Positions 26,931 to 34,590 are shown, numbered from the stretch's first letter. The stretch is DNA of 43,369 nucleotides from an uncultured Verrucomicrobia subdivision 3 bacterium (GCA_903944085.1 CAJAQO010000063.1:1-43369), one strand, 5' to 3'. The notes: generated by a model from the sequence alone, not told the origin. Program-made: numbers and translations.

Positions 26931-27064
26931 GCCTTCCCCTAATGCAGACCGGCAAAGTCGGCGGCGACCAGCTGACGGTGAAGACCGCCAGCGGCGAATT
27001 CTCCGCCCCGCTCACCGAACTGCACGACGCCTGGTGGAACAGCATCGCCCGCGCGATGGCATGA
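26927..27064 (+). pseudogene. second copy of the purL 3' end, with its own start codon
   Basis: A 45-codon ORF opens with a new nine-residue start (MSLPLMQTG). From 26951 it is the PurL C-terminus, GKVGGDQLTVKTASGEF to [10 protein letters not shown]-stop. It has the same 114-bp length as in purL. Over the last 105 bp I count about 10 differences, seven at third codon positions. The start codon overlaps the toxin stop (ATGA). It has no active-site residues. It was either displaced by insertion of the RelE/ParE pair or is carried as part of a cassette. Confidence 0.88.
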
Positions 27065-27071
27065 GTTTTTT

Positions 27072-27272
27072 ATGGGACGAATCCGGCGCAGTGGTTACAT
27101 CATCACTTGGTTCATTGGCGATCATCAGCCGCGCCATGTCCATGTCGAGACGGAAAAGGGCAAGCTGGTTGGCCGTTTTGATTTGCAGACCCGGCGCGGG
27201 ATGGAAGGTTGGCAGCCGGACAAAAAGCTGTTAAAGTTGATTGCTGATTTGGAAAATGAAGGCCGCCTATGA
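27072..27272 (+). CDS. DUF4160 family protein (second copy type)
   Basis: This 66-residue protein has DUF4160 features: GYIITWFIGDHQPRHVHV with the P-x-H-x-H signature, then KGKLVGRFDLQTRRG and a C-terminal helix KLLKLIADLENE. It is diverged from the copy at 21589, so it was probably acquired independently. It begins 7 bp after the purL tail-copy stop and overlaps the next gene by 4 bp (ATGA). Confidence 0.75.
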   Translation: MGRIRRSGYIITWFIGDHQPRHVHVETEKGKLVGRFDLQTRRGMEGWQPDKKLLKLIADLENEGRL

Positions 27273-27562
27273 AATCACTGACAAACCTTAAAAAGCCGTT
27301 TGGCACCGCCAAGATGGTGCGCATCAAAAGCGTCCGCTATCTCGCGTGGGAAGACGCCTTTGACGTGGAATTCGACGATGGCTTGAGCTTTCTGGAACCG
27401 CACGCCACCATCCGCAAGGCCAACAAAATTGCCGCCAAAGCCGAGCCGGTGGAGATTGTCCTCGAAGCGGAATGTCGCATCGGGTTTGACGTGCGTTACG
27501 ATAACGGGCAAACCGCCGAAGTGTCCTGGGCCTTCATCCGCGAACTGCCGCCGAAGAAATAA
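27269..27562 (+). CDS. small beta-rich partner of DUF4160 (DUF2442-like)
   Basis: This 97-residue protein contains KMVRIKSVRYLAWEDAFDVE and FDDGLSFLEPHATIRKANKI, followed by a strand-rich second half. The first part has the DUF2442-like layout of strands around a DDG turn. The second half is unlike the copy at 21803, so the family call is tentative. It is translationally coupled to DUF4160 (ATGA), and its stop is 2 bp before the ATG of the third purL tail copy. Confidence 0.6.
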   Translation: MKSLTNLKKPFGTAKMVRIKSVRYLAWEDAFDVEFDDGLSFLEPHATIRKANKIAAKAEPVEIVLEAECRIGFDVRYDNGQTAEVSWAFIRELPPKK

Positions 27563-27564
27563 TC

Positions 27565-27694
27565 ATGGCCAAGCAACGGGGCAAAGTCGGCGGCGACAAG
27601 CTGACGGTGAAAACCGCCGGCGAAGAATTCTCCGCCCCGCTCACCGAATTGCACGACGCGTGGTGGAACAGCATCGCCAGAGCGATGGGGGTGA
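27565..27694 (+). pseudogene. third copy of the purL 3' end, stop lost by a 1-bp change
   Basis: The ATG at 27565 and five new residues (MAKQR) lead into the PurL C-terminus from 27580 ([17 protein letters not shown] to WWNSIARAM). At the end, GCGATGGGGGTGA replaces GCGATGGCGTGA. The extra base puts the TGA at 27692-27694 out of frame, so the frame runs on to about 27807 with unrelated residues. It shares the DAWWN residue with copy two and differs there from purL. It follows the second DUF4160 pair by 2 bp. Confidence 0.85.
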
Positions 27695-27712
27695 CATCAA
27701 TCATCCAAACGT

Positions 27713-28693
27713 TTATTGCTTTTGAAAAATTGAAGGGATTCCTGGCGGTGCAAAAATCAAAGCTATGCTGTAATCTTTACGTTTTGATTTTGAAGAATAG
27801 ACAGTAAATTTTGTTGCCAGAAAAGGCTCCGTAACATTGGTGGAAATCATAAAAGTTTCTGCTGTAAAAAAGTCTTTGGATGCTATGTTTTTAGCACTTA
27901 CGGTTGTCCAAGTATTGAATGTTGAAGAATTATCCCTAGCTGACACAGCATTTTCATCCCAGTCATGGGATTTTATTAAGTTGGTTTTACTCAGTGGGGC
28001 GCTAAAAGTTATTGTTGCATTCTCCGCTGTCAGATCTCCGATATTTTGTATTTCAACAAACACTGAACGATTTGTTAAAATCAGAACACCATTTCCTGAA
28101 ATCGGCAATTTATTCAAGAATATTGAAAACTCAGGCATGATTGTCGCTTGGGCTACCGAATTTGAAAAGTCATTCACAATGGATGCAAATTGATTGAGAT
28201 TTGTTGGAGCATTTGCCGCTATGTTTGTGTAAATGTTGAACAAATTTCCTGGCATGGATTCAATAACTGCTGTGCGTTGTAGCGCATTGTCACGCTCACT
28301 TGTCAGTTTTAGAATTTCAGTATCCTTGTTCCGCAGCCTCTCGTTGTAATCCATTTTCAAGTCAGCGGTAGCATTGGCATGTTCAATTATATTCTGGCTG
28401 TATTCAGATTTAAGGTTTTTCAATTCCGTTGTGGTGATGTTCAATTGACCGGCTAAAAATGAATTTGTGCCTTGATATGTGGAGCGAGTGGATTCCAGTT
28501 TTTTATCGTCAAAATGAGACGTGACAAAATAACAACCCAATACGCTAAACAAAATTGCGCAGATCAAGACGAGGGGAAATTTGGCCACATGATGCAACTC
28601 ATTGGTCAAATGCGGTTTCAATTGTTTCCAATCCCAGAGCAAATCCCACATGAGTGTTAACCACTGCCTAAATGTGCGAGGTTTATCTAGCAT
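27713..28693 (-). CDS. unknown single-pass membrane protein with coiled coil
   Basis: I do not recognise this 326-residue protein. Residues ~39-58 are one transmembrane helix (FPLVLICAILFSVLGCYFV). Residues ~65-140 are a charged coiled-coil stretch (NITTTELKNLKSEYSQNI, DYNERLRNKDTEILKLTSER). The rest is a Thr/Ser/Asn-rich beta-type region. The base composition is clearly A+T-richer than in flanking genes, which suggests recent transfer. It is the only minus-strand gene in the accessory block and is convergent with the third purL tail copy. It could belong to a defence or phage-derived module, but nothing in it says so. Confidence 0.6.
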   Translation of the reverse strand: MLDKPRTFRQWLTLMWDLLWDWKQLKPHLTNELHHVAKFPLVLICAILFSVLGCYFVTSHFDDKKLESTRSTYQGTNSFLAGQLNITTTELKNLKSEYSQNIIEHANATADLKMDYNERLRNKDTEILKLTSERDNALQRTAVIESMPGNLFNIYTNIAANAPTNLNQFASIVNDFSNSVAQATIMPEFSIFLNKLPISGNGVLILTNRSVFVEIQNIGDLTAENATITFSAPLSKTNLIKSHDWDENAVSARDNSSTFNTWTTVSAKNIASKDFFTAETFMISTNVTEPFLATKFTVYSSKSKRKDYSIALIFAPPGIPSIFQKQ

Positions 28694-28713
28694 AATTCAT
28701 CCCGCACTGATGA

Positions 28714-28875
28714 TTGAGTAAGCCCCCGAAATCGTCAAGCAAAGCCAACGCGGTCTTTTGCGACGGCCACGTCGAATCGCCGACGCTGCCATTTCTGTTT
28801 GCCGACACCAGCGACGCGGCCTTGGCGCGCTGGAACCGCGACCATCTGCCGCACCGCGAAAAATTGTCGCCGTAA
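28714..28875 (+). pseudogene. 3' remnant of a prepilin-type (H-X9-DG family) gene
   Basis: An open frame without a start codon ends at TAA 28873-28875. It translates to SKANAVFCDGHVESPTL followed by a segment ending in WNRDHLPHREKLSP. ANxxFCDGHVE and the WNRDH.PHR ending are characteristic of the C-terminus of H-X9-DG prepilin-type proteins, which are abundant in Verrucomicrobia and Planctomycetes. The histidine of the H-X9-DG motif and everything upstream are missing. It is a third example in this region of a gene tail next to toxin-antitoxin material. Confidence 0.7.
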
Positions 28876-28930
28876 ATCCACCCGCCGGAATCCCACTTGC
28901 AAAGCCGCCGGAAGCGGCTAGTTTTTCAGC

Positions 28931-29122
28931 ATGAGCGACAAACAATTGGTTTTGAATTCAATCGGGCGGTTGCCCGATGATGCCAGTCTGGATGTCATCG
29001 CCGAACAAGTGGAATTTCTGGCGGCCGTCCGCAAAGGCCTTGACCAGATTGAGCGCGGCCAGACCATCCCGCATGATGAAGTCAAACGGCAGCTTGCGTC
29101 AAGCCATCCGTCGGCAGGCTAG
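28931..29122 (+). CDS. orphan antitoxin-like protein
   Basis: This 63-residue protein is of the same family as the antitoxin at 26458 (VLNSIGRLPDDASLDVIAEQ, VEFLAAVRKGLDQIERGQTI, HDEVKRQL). The usual C-terminal W is replaced by SSHPSAG, and no RelE/ParE toxin follows. The end of the gene and the toxin were probably deleted or overwritten by the repeat region that follows. It may still be expressed. Confidence 0.7.
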   Translation: MSDKQLVLNSIGRLPDDASLDVIAEQVEFLAAVRKGLDQIERGQTIPHDEVKRQLASSHPSAG

Positions 29123-29244
29123 GCGGGCACATCCCGGCTCATGGAAAGTGTCCCGTTTTTGGGCGCGACTTCAGGGTGGCGCGAGTGAGATTGAATAAAT
29201 GGCTGTGGATAAGACTATTGTAAATTTGATTTGGAAGAGAAAAA

Positions 29245-29469
29245 TTGGGGAACGTGGTCGGGAAATTGGGGAAAACCATCGGGAAAATGGGGGCAGCCTC
29301 GGAAAAATTGGGGAAAGTCGTTGGGAAAATGGGGGAAACGGTTTTTACTTTGGGGAACGCCGTCGGGAAAATGGGGGCAGTGGTCGGGAAATTGGGGAAC
29401 ATGACCCGCGAATTGGGGGCGATGCTTCGGCAATGGGGAAAATCGCCCGGAAAAAGGGGACCGGACTGA
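29245..29469 (+). repeat. ten 21-bp tandem units encoding a glycine-rich heptapeptide repeat
   Basis: From 29245 to 29454, ten 21-bp units follow without gap, with the DNA pattern [T/A]TGGGGxxxxxxxTCGGGAAA. In the frame beginning with TTG at 29245 they code [L/M]-G-x-x-[V/I]-G-K, then RGPD and a stop, 74 residues in total. GGAAGAG lies just upstream of the TTG as a possible ribosome binding site. The G-x-x-x-G spacing repeated every seven residues suggests a glycine-zipper-like helix. Two other frames on each strand are also open through the repeat, so coding is unproven. The flanks 29123-29244 and 29470-29630 hold nothing else I can support. Confidence 0.55.
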
Positions 29470-29630
29470 AAGCCGTTCCGAGGTCGGCAAAAATCTCGGG
29501 CGAACCGCGTATTCACGTCGCGGGGGGAATTCATTTTGAACGCACACGCCATTTCTCCGCTCCATTTCGTTGCCCAAGCGGATTAACCGATTGCAAACGG
29601 GCGCGCGGTTTGTAAGCTATTCGGAAGTTC

Positions 29631-30593
29631 ATGCGTCAATTTAGAAACATCGCGGTCAACGCGTTCATGGAACTCATCCGGCAGCCGATTTTTCTGCTGC
29701 TGATGACGGGTTCCGTGCTGTTCGAGATTTTTCTCGCCGTGCCGTATTACTTCGCGTTCGGCGACGAAATGAAGCTCGTCAAGACCAGCGCGCTGGCGGT
29801 GATGCTGTTGAGCGGATTATTCGGTGCCGTGTTGAGCGCGTCGGCCTCGCTGGCGCGGGAAATCCGCACCGGCACGGCGCTGGCGGTGCTGTCCAAGCCG
29901 GTCGGGCGTGCGCAATTCCTGCTGGCGAAATTCGCCGGGCTGGCGGCGGCGCTGGCCTTATTGGCTTACGTCAACCTGGTCGGCGTGATGCTCGCGAGCT
30001 GGATGGCGTTCGACGCCTACGGTTCGACGAATGTGATGGCCGTCGGTATTTTTGGCGGCGGCATTTTGCTGGCCTACGCGCTGGCGGGGTTCAGCAATTT
30101 TTTCCTGCGCCGGCCGTTCGTCAGCGACGCGGTCATCGCGCTGGTCGTGATGGTCACGCTGGCGACCTTCATCATTTTTCAATTTACCAAACAAATGCAA
30201 AGCCTCGGCCAGCAGGCGACGGTGGATTGGCGGATCATTCCGGCGGGCATTTTGATTTTGTTCGCGCTCTGGATTCTCGCGGCGGTGGCGCTGGCGTGCT
30301 CCACGCGGCTGGATATGATCGCGACGCTGGCGGTCTGCTCGGCGGTTTTTTTGGTTGGGCTAATGTCGGATTATTTCTTCGGCCTGCCGGCTGCCAAAGG
30401 CAGTTGGTGGGCTTCGACGCTTTACAGCATCGTCCCAAACTGGCAGCTTTTCTGGCTCGCCGACGCGCTCGAAACGGGGAAAAACACGTTTCAATGGGCT
30501 TACGTCGGCAAGGCGCTCGGCTACGCGGTCGGCTATGCCGGCGCGGCGCTGGCCGTGGGCGTGGCGCTGTTTGATGAACGAGAACTTAGTTGA
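29631..30593 (+). CDS. ABC-2 type transporter permease
   Basis: This 320-residue integral membrane protein has about six hydrophobic segments: IFLLLMTGSVLFEIFLAVPYY; LVKTSALAVMLLSGLFGAVL; ALALLAYVNLVGVMLASW; AVGIFGGGILLAYALAGFS; AVIALVVMVTLATFIIF; and a region near 205-250. SLAREIRTGTALAVLSKPVGR is the ABC-2 cytosolic loop motif. It has no ATPase of its own. The nearest is at 36642, beyond the SPFH and P-type ATPase genes, and a second permease is at 37854. The two permeases may pair as a heterodimer. Confidence 0.82.
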   Translation: MRQFRNIAVNAFMELIRQPIFLLLMTGSVLFEIFLAVPYYFAFGDEMKLVKTSALAVMLLSGLFGAVLSASASLAREIRTGTALAVLSKPVGRAQFLLAKFAGLAAALALLAYVNLVGVMLASWMAFDAYGSTNVMAVGIFGGGILLAYALAGFSNFFLRRPFVSDAVIALVVMVTLATFIIFQFTKQMQSLGQQATVDWRIIPAGILILFALWILAAVALACSTRLDMIATLAVCSAVFLVGLMSDYFFGLPAAKGSWWASTLYSIVPNWQLFWLADALETGKNTFQWAYVGKALGYAVGYAGAALAVGVALFDERELS

Positions 30594-30597
30594 ATGA

Positions 30598-30688
30598 AAA
30601 ATTCAAAATTAAAAATGCAAAATGCGGCACCGCCATGCGCGGGCTGTGTTTCCCCATTTTTAATTTTTAATTTTTAATTTTGCATTAT
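30598..30688. repeat. inverted heptamer-repeat element (AAAATTA type)
   Basis: The left arm, 30598-30625, is four 7-bp units (AAAATTC, AAAATTA, AAAATGC twice). The right arm, 30654-30688, is five units (CCATTTT, TAATTTT three times, GCATTAT). The arms are inverted copies around a 28-bp G+C-rich centre. The element lies directly between the ABC permease stop and the GTG start of the first SPFH gene, with no other spacer sequence. Confidence 0.75.
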
Positions 30689-30696
30689 TTATTCCT

Positions 30697-32562
30697 GTGG
30701 AACGCAACATCCAAAAAAACGGACTGGTGAACCTCGCGGTCGCGCTGCTGATTTTTCTCGCCGGCTTTGGCGTCACGGTTTTCGCCGGTTCGCTGGCGGG
30801 CCAGACGGCGGCGGTTTTTCTCGGCCTCGGCGTGCTCATCGCTTTCATTAGCTGGTTCCAGATGCGGCTCGAAGAAAACGAGCGGCTGGAAAAACTGGAG
30901 CTGGACGAACTCGCGCGCAGCCGGGGCGCGTCGCTGTTTGAAAGCAAGGACGGCGGCAGCTTTCCGGCGCAGAACGCGCGGCTGCAATTCGAGAAATACT
31001 TTGTGCCCGGCTTCGCGGTTTTGATTTTGCTGCTCGAAGCCGGCGGCGCGTGGCTGCTGTGGAACTGGAGCGGCAAAAACGTTGCCAGCCTCAAGGAAGC
31101 CAATGCCACGGCGGCGCTGTCGCTCTTCGCTATTTTCGCGCTGCTGCTGTTTTTGATCGGCCGTTTTTCCGTGACGATTGCGCGGTTGGAAAATCACCGG
31201 CTGCTCCGGCCGGGCGCGAGTTTTCTGCTGGCGGGCGCTTATGTTTGCGCGCTCACGGCGCTCGGCATCGCGGGCGTCGAGGCGAAATTTCCGCGCGCCG
31301 ATTTCTGGGTCGCGCGCGGCCTGTGCGTGCTGCTCGGTTTGATGGCGGTGGAAAGCCTGCTGACGCTGCTGCTGGAAATTTACCGGCCGCGCGTCAAAGG
31401 CAAGATCGCCCGGCCGCTTTACGAAAGCCGCGTCGTCGGCATTTTTGCGCAGCCGGAAAGTTTGTTCACCACGGCGGCGCAGACGCTGGATTACCAGTTT
31501 GGCTTCAAGGTTTCGGAAACGTGGTTTTTTCAGGCGGCGCAAAAAAATCTCGCCGCCCTGCTGCTCATTCAATTTGCCGCGCTGATTTTGTCCACGACGA
31601 TTGTGTTTGTGGACGCGGGCGAACAGGCGGTGCTGGAACATTTCGGCCGGCCGGTGGCGACGCTCGGACCCGGCGCGCATTTCAAGCTGCCGTGGCCGGC
31701 GGATAAAATTTACCGCTTCCGCACCGAGCAGATTCAATCCTTCGCCGTCGGCTACACGCCGGACGCGCAAAGCGAGGCGGCGAACACGGTGCTCTGGACC
31801 GTTCCCCACGCGAAGGAGGAAAATTTCATCGTTGCCAACCGCGCGCTGGTCACGTCGCAAACCACGAGCAATGACAATTCCAAGGCGCAGGCCGTCGGCC
31901 TGATCACCGTCAGCATTCCGATCCAGTTTCAGATCACCAATGTCATGGACTGGGTTTATAAAAACAGCGAGCCGGACGCGCTGTTGAAGGATTTGGCGAC
32001 GCGCGAAGTCATTCATTATCTCGCCGGCGTGGATTTGAACGATGTGCTGTCGCAGGGCCGGTTGCAGGCGGCGGACGCGTTGCGCGAAAGGCTTCAAAGT
32101 TCGGTGAATGCGCGTTCGCTCGGCGCGAAAATTATTTTCGTCGGCTTGCAGGACATTCATCCGCCGACGGACAAGGAAGTTGCCGCCACCTACGAAAAAG
32201 TCGTCGGCGCGGAGCAAACCCGACTCGCCAAAATACTTGATGCTGAGGCCGCCGCCATCCGCACGAACGCGCTGGCCGGCGCGCAGGCGTTCACGCTCAC
32301 GAACGTCGCCGACGCGGATCGCATCCAGAAAGTCTCCTCGGCGTTTGCGCGGGCGGCGTTGTTCACGAACCAGATTCCGGCGTTTGAGGCCGCGCCCGCA
32401 GTGTATCGCCAACGGCTCTATTTGAAGAATTTCGCCGCCGCGACCAAAAACGCGCGCAAATATGTCTTGCTCGTCACCAACACGCAGGACGTCGTGATCT
32501 TCGACCTCGAAGACAAAATCCGCGACGACCTGCTGAACCTTTCGATTACCAATTCGCCATGA
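30697..32562 (+). CDS. polytopic SPFH/band-7 protein, HflK-like
   Basis: This 621-residue protein starts at GTG 30697. Residues 1-~290 carry several transmembrane helices (LVNLAVALLIFLAGFGVTVFA; a pair near 105-160; two near 180-225; one near 285-305), far more than in classical HflK. The SPFH domain follows: FVDAGEQAVLEHFGRPVATLGPGAHFKLPWP, then TVSIPIQFQITNVMDWVYK, with a helical C-terminal part rich in Ala/Glu. SPFH proteins form membrane cages or microdomains, and HflK/C regulate FtsH. Here FtsH is absent. It overlaps the next SPFH gene (ATGA). Confidence 0.85.
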   Translation: MERNIQKNGLVNLAVALLIFLAGFGVTVFAGSLAGQTAAVFLGLGVLIAFISWFQMRLEENERLEKLELDELARSRGASLFESKDGGSFPAQNARLQFEKYFVPGFAVLILLLEAGGAWLLWNWSGKNVASLKEANATAALSLFAIFALLLFLIGRFSVTIARLENHRLLRPGASFLLAGAYVCALTALGIAGVEAKFPRADFWVARGLCVLLGLMAVESLLTLLLEIYRPRVKGKIARPLYESRVVGIFAQPESLFTTAAQTLDYQFGFKVSETWFFQAAQKNLAALLLIQFAALILSTTIVFVDAGEQAVLEHFGRPVATLGPGAHFKLPWPADKIYRFRTEQIQSFAVGYTPDAQSEAANTVLWTVPHAKEENFIVANRALVTSQTTSNDNSKAQAVGLITVSIPIQFQITNVMDWVYKNSEPDALLKDLATREVIHYLAGVDLNDVLSQGRLQAADALRERLQSSVNARSLGAKIIFVGLQDIHPPTDKEVAATYEKVVGAEQTRLAKILDAEAAAIRTNALAGAQAFTLTNVADADRIQKVSSAFARAALFTNQIPAFEAAPAVYRQRLYLKNFAAATKNARKYVLLVTNTQDVVIFDLEDKIRDDLLNLSITNSP

Positions 32563-33467
32563 AAAAAAATCTGATTACCGTCATCATCGCCGCCGTGCTG
32601 GTGATGATTTTCGCGCTGCTGCTGTTCACCTTCCAGGTGCGCCAGTCGGAAGTCGCCGTGCTGACAACGTTCGGCAAGCCGGCCGCCGCCAACATTGACC
32701 AGCCCAATCTTTATTTCAAATGGCCGTGGCCGATCCAGCAGGTTTATCGTTTCGACCAGCGCACGCAGATTTTTGAGGACAAGTTCAGCGAAAACCTCAC
32801 GCCGGACGGCACGATGCTGCTGACGAGCGTTTATGTCGGCTGGCGGATTTCCGACGCGAAGGAATTTTTCCCGAAGTTCGCCGGCGGTTCCGTGGCCATG
32901 GCCCAGCAGCAGCTTGAACAGATGCTCCGCAGCGCCAAGGCGGCGGTGATCGGCTCCAACACTTTGTCCGCCTTTGTAAACGCCGATCCGGCGCAACTCA
33001 AGCTGGAGGCGATGGAAAATGAAATCAAGTCGCGCGTGCAAAACGATCTCACCGCGCACAATTACGGCATCACCATCGAATTTCTCGGCATCAAAAAGCT
33101 CGGCCTGCCGGAAGGCGTGACGCAGGCGGTGTTCGACCGCATGAAATCCGAGCGCCAGAAACTCATCAGCGCCGCGCAGTTCAACGGCGAGGCCGAGGCG
33201 ACCAAGATCAAGTCCGGTGCCGAGCGCGAAGCCGCCGCCGTGATTGCCAACGCGCAGTCCGCCGCCACGCGCATTGAGGGCGAAGGCGACGCCGAGGCCG
33301 CCAAGACGCTGGGCGTGTTCCAGCAAAATCCGGAGCTGGCGATTTTTCAGTTGCAGCTTGACGCCTTGAAAAATTCGGCGAACCAGAAAACGACGCTGAT
33401 TTTTGACGAGCGCCAGTCGCCGTTCAGCCTGTTCCAAAATCTGCCGGCGAATTCGTCAACGAAGTGA
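32559..33467 (+). CDS. SPFH/band-7 protein, HflC-like
   Basis: This 302-residue protein has an N-terminal transmembrane helix (LITVIIAAVLVMIFALLLF) and an SPFH domain: VRQSEVAVLTTFGKPAAANI, PNLYFKWPWPIQQVYRFDQR, FLGIKKLGLPEGVTQAVFDR, MKSERQKLISAAQFNGEAEA. The signature MKSERQ...A.....GEA is that of HflC. The length fits HflC. It is translated through a 4-bp overlap with the preceding SPFH gene and is followed 7 bp later by a third one, so the products probably co-assemble. Confidence 0.9.
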   Translation: MKKNLITVIIAAVLVMIFALLLFTFQVRQSEVAVLTTFGKPAAANIDQPNLYFKWPWPIQQVYRFDQRTQIFEDKFSENLTPDGTMLLTSVYVGWRISDAKEFFPKFAGGSVAMAQQQLEQMLRSAKAAVIGSNTLSAFVNADPAQLKLEAMENEIKSRVQNDLTAHNYGITIEFLGIKKLGLPEGVTQAVFDRMKSERQKLISAAQFNGEAEATKIKSGAEREAAAVIANAQSAATRIEGEGDAEAAKTLGVFQQNPELAIFQLQLDALKNSANQKTTLIFDERQSPFSLFQNLPANSSTK

Positions 33468-33474
33468 TTGAGCC

Positions 33475-34590
33475 ATGAGCGACCACCATCATCACGACCA
33501 TCCGCAGCCGCCGGAAACGCAGGACGCCGGTTCGCAGGCGCTGGCCGAGGCGTTGCGCAGCAGTTTCGTCATCGTCAAAATTGCGATGGCGGCGCTGGTG
33601 GTCATTATTTTCGCGGCCGGATTTTTCACCGTTGGACCGCAGGAAAAGGCCGTCATTCTTCGCTTCGGCAAGCCGCAGGGCGAAGCGCAGAAAATGCTTT
33701 TGAGCGCCGGGAAATTATACTGGTCGTTCCCGTATCCGATTGACGAGGTTGTCCGTATTCCCATCACGGAAAATCAGCAGGTCAAATCCACCGTCGGCTG
33801 GTATGCCACCACGCCGGAAATGGAACTCGCCGGCTCCGACCAAAACGCCGGCCCGTCGCTGAACCCGCAGATTGACGGCTACGTCATCACCGCCGACCAA
33901 AACATCATTCACAGCCGCGCCACGGTGACTTACACCATTGACAACCCGCGCGACGCCATTTTCAATTTCGCCAGCGGCACGAATCATCAGTTCAATCTGG
34001 CCGGCGTTTCCAACGCCTTGCAGAACGCCGCCAACGAGGCCCTCATCCTCACCGCCGCGCGCTTCAACGTGGACGACATTCTGACCCGCGACCGCGCCGG
34101 ATTTGAGGACGCCGTCCGCCGGCGCGTCAGCGAACTCGCCGAACGCGAGCAACTCGGCGTGGCGGTGGACAAGCTGCAGGTGCAGGTGGAAAGCCGCGCG
34201 CCGCGCCAGTTGAAGGACGTGTTTGCGCAGGTCACCACCGCGCGCCAGAATTACGAAAAACTGCTCAACGACGCCACCGGCGAAGCCAGCCGCATTTTGA
34301 GCCAGGCCGGCGCGCAGGCCACGTCCATCACCAATCTCGCCGAGACCGCGCGCACCAATTTCGTTTCCTCGGTGGCGTCGGACGCGGAGGTGTTCACCAA
34401 GTTGCTGCCGCAATATCAGAGCAATCCGAAACTTTACGCGCAGCTCGCGCTCGCCAAGGCCATGCCGCAGATGCTGACGAACGTGCAGGATAAAATCTTT
34501 TTGCCGCAGCGCGCCGATGGCAAGCCACGCGAACTTAGGCTACAGTTGAACCGCGAACCGCCGCAGCCGAAATCGGCGGCGAATCCGTAA
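33475..34590 (+). CDS. SPFH/band-7 protein, HflK-like, His-rich N-terminus
   Basis: This 371-residue protein opens with a histidine-rich tail (MSDHHHHDHPQPPET), a possible metal-binding segment. A transmembrane helix near 30-52 follows (FVIVKIAMAALVVIIFAAGFF), then the SPFH domain: VGPQEKAVILRFGKPQGEAQ, YWSFPYPIDEVVRIPI, DGYVITADQNIIHSRATVTY and RRRVSELAEREQLGVAVDKL. A long helical region and a Pro-rich end (REPPQPKSAANP) complete it. It is the third SPFH gene in tandem. The His-rich start recalls the His/Cys-rich start of the metal ATPase encoded next. Confidence 0.88.
   Translation: MSDHHHHDHPQPPETQDAGSQALAEALRSSFVIVKIAMAALVVIIFAAGFFTVGPQEKAVILRFGKPQGEAQKMLLSAGKLYWSFPYPIDEVVRIPITENQQVKSTVGWYATTPEMELAGSDQNAGPSLNPQIDGYVITADQNIIHSRATVTYTIDNPRDAIFNFASGTNHQFNLAGVSNALQNAANEALILTAARFNVDDILTRDRAGFEDAVRRRVSELAEREQLGVAVDKLQVQVESRAPRQLKDVFAQVTTARQNYEKLLNDATGEASRILSQAGAQATSITNLAETARTNFVSSVASDAEVFTKLLPQYQSNPKLYAQLALAKAMPQMLTNVQDKIFLPQRADGKPRELRLQLNREPPQPKSAANP

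Noticed and set aside
21589-27562. A hidden integrase or transposase driving the cassettes
   Set aside because: No recombinase motif was found in any frame of the block; terminal inverted repeats of an insertion sequence were not seen either.
29245-29454. CRISPR array
   Set aside because: The 21-bp units are contiguous with no unique spacers. The heptamer elements likewise have no spacers, and no cas genes are present.
29199-29615. Other open frames through the 21-bp repeat (138-codon plus frame and two minus frames)
   Set aside because: Tandem repeats keep several frames open automatically. Only the TTG-29245 frame combines exact heptapeptide units with a possible ribosome binding site, and even that is uncertain.
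30685-32412. 575-codon leftward frame opposite the first SPFH gene
   Set aside because: It is an antisense shadow; the plus-strand SPFH protein is well supported.
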